Shown piece by piece: positions 59,166 to 64,000 of a stretch of DNA of 64,000 nucleotides (positions are counted from its first letter, which is position 1; every line of letters starts with the position of its first letter). The notes beneath the pieces are model-generated. The model made no database searches. It was not told the origin of the DNA and saw nothing but the letters and a program-made list of their open reading frames with translations. The DNA lies in the NCBI GenBank assembly GCA_905331475.1, contig CAJNYU010000545.1, forward strand, positions 49,816 to 113,815. Reading direction: 5' to 3'. The DNA comes from Rotaria socialis (lineage: Eukaryota; Rotifera; Eurotatoria; Philodinida; Philodinidae). Position numbers and translations under genes: made by a program.

Positions 59166-60620
59166 AACGGTGTATATTTGATTTTTTTCCTAAAATGACA
59201 AATTAAAAATGATTTATTTAAAAGAAAAAGCAGAATTTATTCCTCTCCTATTTAATATATAACGCTACTCTGTTATAGCTGGATACTTTCCTGAAGTTTT
59301 CAGATATTTGATTAACTTCATTTTGTAGACTAATACATTTTATTTTCATTAACATTGTAAGAGATCTAGTTGATTGGAATCTATCTTAGAGTTCTTTCTA
59401 TTGATATCTTTTTAGGATAATCATTGGACGCTGATTAAAACAACAAACAAAAAAAAAGAAAAATATTCAATGTATATCTAACTTTCATATTGAAAGAATT
59501 TTTTTGTATGCACCTTAATATTGCCAGAATATAAAACGAGAGAAGGATGAATCATGATTTTGTTTTCTGTGTTAAATATGGTATTAGTCATTCTTTATAG
59601 GATAAACCCATCAAATGTGCTAGTTTCTATAATTGTTTGATATTAATTATCAATGAATATAGATTTTAAAATCGAATAAGTGAAATAATTTCGATAGTGA
59701 ACAAAATAAGTTGTTATTCATTATAAATTCTACTATTTTTGTATAATATTGACTTGATATTGTGAGTAGATGTGTGTAGTCATTCAACGTTGAAAACAAT
59801 CATTAACTTAATAACTTCAAGCATTTCATCTATAGAGAATTTTGTGATTCATACACGAATCTACTATTATGATCACTTTGTCTCAATTGTCAAAATCTTC
59901 TATGAAAGGTCAATCGTGTAACTCACCACATTGATTGATTTTCTCAGAGAATTCTAATTACTAAGATCTTGATTATCTATGATGAATTCTCTTAATAATA
60001 AAGTAGATATATCCAGTTGCTTTCGAAAAAGGATAATGGAATTTTAAGATTAATAAAATGACAAGCGCAAACTATTTAAGTATATATTTCAAGCGAATGA
60101 CTTTTCATAACAAAAGAAATTAGCTAAGTTTTAATTTCAAATATATATAAACTGATTGAAATATTTGAACTTGGTACGTAATTTCATACATTCAAAGTAT
60201 CAGCTCAATATAAAAACGTAACTATAATGCTTTCTCGATGTGTAACTATCGTAAATGAAACGGTATCAAGAGTGCGTCAGAAGGAAAGTGGGTTCAAGTG
60301 CATTTTACTATATATGATTCTTTATCGGAAATATTACTGCAATCGAAAATAATGTCGGTAAAAGTAATTAATAGAAGTGCATTTATTTCCTTTTCCTTAT
60401 ATTGAAATTTAAAGATGATTATTGACATTTTAATTTACTGTTCTGAACCTAATGTCAAAATTATTGATAAAAAGAGAAAAAATTCGACACACCAACTCAT
60501 TACTACAAAATTGTCATTCAGATATCGTTTACTCAATGCTAACAAATTACTCTAAAATCAAATAATATTCCTGTTCTTTGCATTTTCTACTGATAAAATT
60601 TGACTCTGATGTAATGTAAG
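59166..60620. other. AT-rich intergenic region
   Basis: No supported coding sequence or repeat; the 3' UTR of the ART-TPR gene is at the left. Confidence 0.4.
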
Positions 60621-61284
60621 TAGAGCCCAGCGGTTCTACCCGATACTCGGAACCGAAGAATTAAAAAAATGGTTCTGGTTTCGGTTCTTAAAAAGTCTTT
60701 GGAGCCGTTGTTTAATAATAATGTATGAAATTAATGATTTTTTTTACATATAATTGCATCTTTCATGTTTCAAGTGTCAATGTAATTTTTTTTCTTGAAA
60801 AATCAGTTGTTTTTCAAAAAACAAAGCAAAAAAGCAAATAAGAAAATTAGTATAGTACAATATGTTCACATAAAAATATTTATCAGTTAATTAATTAACA
60901 CTAAAACTCGTCGTTTGCTTTATCGTCCTAATCATCATCGCAAATAAAAATATCATCTTCTTCGTCTTTTTTTCAATAAACCGTTGAACATTTTTACAAC
61001 AGTACGTTTTTCTCGTCAATACTAGTATACTAAAATGTAAAAATATTAAGTGTAAAAAATAAAGAATTATTCACATCTACGTGTGTTTATCATAGAAAAT
61101 TATTCTTTGTTTTTCTTTTTATGGTACGTTGAGAGTTCGAAGTAGTACGTGCATGGGAAACTTACAGGAGTAATTGAAGTTACAAAAATTATAAATCATA
61201 GATGACTCTAGTTATCAGTAAAAAAAATGACTGTTCCAACGGTTCCGGTTTCGGTTCCTTTTTTTCGGGAACCGCTGGGCTCTA
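60621..61284. mobile_element. Non-autonomous hAT-like element, 664 bp
   Basis: Perfect 16-bp inverted ends TAGAGCCCAGCGGTTC and GAACCGCTGGGCTCTA. Subterminal GGTTCCGGTTTCGGTTC and TGGTTCTGGTTTCGGTTCTT words are also inverted. The flanking 8-mers AATGTAAG and AATTTAAG agree at 7 of 8, a target duplication of hAT length. The interior is AT-rich without a transposase. Confidence 0.85.
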
Positions 61285-61759
61285 AATTTAAGTGTAATTA
61301 ATTTTTTATATGGTTTACATGATACAAGACATTTATACAAAAACCAAACAACGCAAGATACGCTGGATAAAATAGAATATGTTTTCGAGATGCAACGAAA
61401 AGTTGCATTAACAAAGAAACTGGCAAGTACTTCACTTTTGTTATTTATTTTTCTAGCATAAATAATTTAATCAGAATGAGAAAGTGCAATCGAAAAAAGA
61501 GACTGACCTTAATTTAATTGAATAAACTATAAATATACACCTAGTCGTGCATTTTTTACTTCATTTTCTTCTAATGGAATTTGTTTTCTAAATTTGAAGG
61601 TTACAATGAATATAATCGACACGGACAATCAACAGACTCAATTAAAATCACAGTTGTGTTTCTTGTTCGGTTCGAAACATTGTGTTTTCCTATCGATCAT
61701 TATCATACTGCTCCTTATGGTAGCATACCTATCTGAACAATATAGGAATACGCAATTTA

Positions 61760-63072
61760 TCGGGTGGCCCATAAAGAATGAGGGTTTCACTGTTTTTTCA
61801 ATATCTTAATCAATTTTTCATATTTTTCTGTTCTCTTTTTTTCGTTTGATAGAGAATTTTTTTCTCTACAAAAATAGTCTAAATTTATTTATTTAAACAG
61901 TTGCCATTAGCTTGTTTCAATCGATACAATCGATTCGTCCAAGATGTACACCTTTCAAAAACAACTTCAGGACGGATTTTCTTCACACTACGTTGCAGTT
62001 CATTGATAAGAGCCGTTTTGGATGTCACCAGATCCCAGTTGATAGCACCGGTAAATTCATCCCAAATGCAATAATCCAGGGGATTTAGATCAGGACTATT
62101 TGGAGGTCAGTGGTCTTTGTCAATGAAACATGGTAAATCAGTTCGACACCAATCTTGAGTTTTTCGGTGAATATGCGACCTTCCTCCATCTTGTCGAAAA
62201 GTCCAGTTGTCACCGAACATGCCGTTTCCGAATTTTGAGAGCCACAGGGAGTACTTCTTGTATGTACCGCTCATGATCAACTGTTCCGTTTTCAAAAATC
62301 ACCAAAGGGGGCACCCATTTGGAACATGTTCCCAGCCAGACCATAATTTTTTTAGGGAATTTCTGTACCTGCCTGATACCACCTTTCACATCAGCATCAG
62401 CACGGCTTGGCGCCCAGATTCTCTCGTTTTGGGAGTTATAAACTCCATCAATGTCGAACATTTTTTCGTCAGAAAACAAAAATCGCAGTGTCCTCTTTAC
62501 GAAAGTTCGTTCGTATCCATTTTGCAAATTTTAATCTTTTTGCTTTTTGGGCTTCAGAAGTTTTTGACTGGGTTCTTTTCTTGTAAGATTTTACTTTTAG
62601 ATCATCTTTGAGAATTCTCTGAGCACTTGTACGAGATATTCTCAAATCACGTACAATTTTACGGCACGAAAAAATTCCTAATCGATCATGTCGCTGTTTT
62701 ACCTTCTGTATGTTTGCTGCAGTTCTTACTGCTCTTGGACGACCCATTAATCTCAATAAAGTAATCCGGCCGGTGTCTCGAACCATTTTGCACCACCTTT
62801 CGACGGTTGATAAGCCTACTGAACCATGAAGATTCTCATGGATCTTAATACAAGATTGTCCAGCTTTATATTTTGAAAGTACTATGTTTTGAAGCTCTTT
62901 ACTCTTCATACTTTCGCACCAGAAAAATTGTACAATGGCACAAAATGTGTACTTATGAATTTGTAGAGAAGAAAATTCTCTTTCAACTGGGAAAAAAAGT
63001 ATTGATAAATTACGGATAGTTTCCGAGATATCCATGAAATATTACAACCGTCATTCTTTATGAGCCACCTGA
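61760..63072 (-). mobile_element. mariner/Tc1-type transposon, 1,313 bp
   Basis: Inverted ends TCGGGTGGCCCATAAAGAAT and, at the right, its partner ATTCTTTATGAGCCACCTGA agree at 20 of 22 positions. TA flanks both ends, the target of the superfamily. Both termini are complete, so the element is full length although its transposase is broken. Confidence 0.95.
61908..63035 (-). pseudogene. mariner/Tc1-like transposase, frameshifted
   Basis: The N-terminal frame (63035-62469) has helix-turn-helix DNA-binding features (LQNIVLSKYKAGQSCIKIHE; IFSCRKIVRDLRISRTSAQR) with a GRPR-like linker (LMGRPRAVRT). The catalytic region follows in a second frame (62527-62210) with the first Asp in FLFSDEKMFDID, and in a third frame with QDGGRSH (second Asp) and, after a TGA that replaces a Trp codon next to 62107, SPDLNPLDY (third Asp). 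About 32 residues separate the second and third Asp. Two frameshifts and one stop make it inactive. Text continues to a stop near 61908. Confidence 0.9.
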
Positions 63073-63640
63073 TATTATGCTAAACATCGATTAACAATAA
63101 TAAAAATTGTTGAATATATTTTAAAAACTATTAAATATTCAATAAAATCTTCAGAAAAATATTCAGTGCTTTATAGATCTCATGAAAAATGTGATTATAT
63201 GAAAGATTTTATGTTACATGGATTTGCACGCATCTTTGAAGAAAATCTACATGTTTTTAGACCTGCATAAGTATCAATATTCAACATCGAAATTATGGAA
63301 TAATGAAGAAACTAAAGATTATTTCCAACAAACTTTATATGGATTTTGATATGGTTATAAATTGGCTCTTAGAAACTATATTTATTTGTATGAACGAGAT
63401 ACAAAAGATCTTTGTCATAAAGACGTTATGAAAAATAATATAAAAAGAAAAAATATTCTCTTATCGTTTTCGGATCGGTACTTCGTAATAATGAGTTATT
63501 TTCGTTAACTATATAACATTATGAACGATCTAGAATAGTTCTCATTGATGGTGAGGATGAATTAAAACATAAGGGTCGATCTGAATATGCAAAAAGGGGA
63601 GCCTACTTTCTTTGAGAGATACCAGACAATTGTGATCAAT

Positions 63641-63910
63641 TTATGTAGCATATTTTCGTTATTTTGAAAACTAAAAAAAATAAATCATTGATAGTGTTGA
63701 TTTTCTTTTTTTTAAACATGAAACAAAACACAATAAATCGAGACATATAAATGCCATATACTACTGTAGTGTATCATCAACATATGATGCGTTCGGAGAG
63801 TATCCCCGGAAACTCGATTAAGTGCTAGGGAACCAAACCTAGCAGATATAATAGATATAGAGATATACAGCGTATAGGGTGTCTAGGATAGTGGCGTAAC
63901 CACAGGGTGA
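63641..63910. other. Non-coding right flank
   Basis: AT-rich sequence, then a mixed stretch with GGCGTAACC. No supported feature before motif H. Confidence 0.35.
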
Positions 63911-63993
63911 GCTGGGGTGTGGGGGTGGGTGTGGTTGTAAATGTGAGTGTCTAGTCTTATCCTAATGCATACCCACCCACACCCACACCCACA
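63911..63993. repeat. TGTGGG-like hairpin motif H
   Basis: GAGCTGGGGTGTGGGGGTGG and GTGTGG (63911-63934) face CATACCCACCCACACCCACA...CCACA (63968-63992) across about 35 bp that carry GTGAGTGTCTAGTC. The longest C-rich half in the family. The window ends just after it, so further sequence may continue the array. Confidence 0.8.
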
Positions 63994-64000
63994 ATTGGCT

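Larger units (their letters stand above)
61606..63640 (+). pseudogene. Signal-anchor protein gene split by mariner
   Basis: From the ATG at 61606 the frame encodes a hydrophilic 25-residue start, a hydrophobic anchor (VFLSIIIILLLMVAYL) and then EQYRNTQF before the mariner terminus at 61760. Beyond the other terminus (63073) the same style of protein continues (YYAKHRLTIIKIVEYILK, CDYMKDFMLHGFARIFEEN), then decays with stops and frame changes (later text includes NYIYLYERDTKDLC and RSRIVLIDGEDELKHKG). The design, a short cytosolic tail plus one anchor, is that of type II Golgi or ER enzymes. I cannot identify the family. Insertion and later decay make it a pseudogene. Confidence 0.55.

Overview
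The window reads as nuclear DNA of a small AT-rich animal genome, most probably a bdelloid rotifer. Coding exons are split by very short GT-AG introns (about 47-75 nt in most genes). Conserved eukaryotic genes such as HAT1 lie beside genes of bacterial or fungal flavour: a microbial-type PARG, a class V aminotransferase, a CPBP protease and an Asp-box sialidase-like protein. An ADP-ribosyltransferase plus TPR protein of a kind I associate with bdelloids is present, and DNA transposons of many types are scattered throughout. Short TGTGGG-like motifs, resembling the telomere repeat reported for bdelloids, occur repeatedly inside the sequence. The species assignment is inference; no rRNA or mitochondrial marker is present.

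Layout. 1-10.9 kb is a repeat graveyard: a 726-bp inverted-repeat element, a GTAAACGG-rich MITE, a GATCTT-rich element with a hairpin cluster, CCGG-rich blocks, a 155-160 bp tandem repeat, two assembly scars, and remnants of unidentified genes plus a RAD21/REC8-like N-terminus. 10.9-12.7 kb holds a seven-exon Nudix gene (minus). 12.7-23.2 kb is gene-poor: a UAS-domain fragment, a truncated Tigger/pogo element abutted by a hAT-like element that itself carries a foldback element, two tRNA-like Pol III units, a second GTAAACGG MITE and a GATCTT hairpin. 23.3-31.9 kb has a four-helix membrane protein, HAT1 (nine exons, fully resolved), a small membrane protein and a SnoaL/DUF4440-like protein.

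35-48.3 kb is the gene-dense part: an exostosin-type GT47 gene with an alpha/beta-hydrolase-like N-terminal part and a frame break (plus), then four minus-strand genes: TPR-ZZ-VWA, Asp-box sialidase-like, microbial-type PARG and a class V aminotransferase. 48.3-64 kb holds a 640-bp foldback element, a small two-exon gene, a CPBP protease, a DUF1295 pseudogene, the ART-TPR gene, a hAT-like element with perfect 16-bp termini, and a decayed mariner/Tc1 element inserted into a membrane-protein gene.

Themes. First, interstitial TGTGGG-like hairpins occur at six clear loci, always G-rich strand first and C-rich strand second; at three of them a coding fragment stops at or close to the motif. Second, a possible ADP-ribose writer (ART-TPR, with the usual ExE site reading DKD) and an eraser (PARG with intact GGG-x7-QEE) lie 11 kb apart. 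Third, there are six long inverted repeats able to fold back. Exon structures were checked by reading-frame arithmetic for HAT1 (413 aa), Nudix (367 aa), PARG (546 aa), ART-TPR (693 aa), SnoaL-like (113 aa) and the 155-aa gene.
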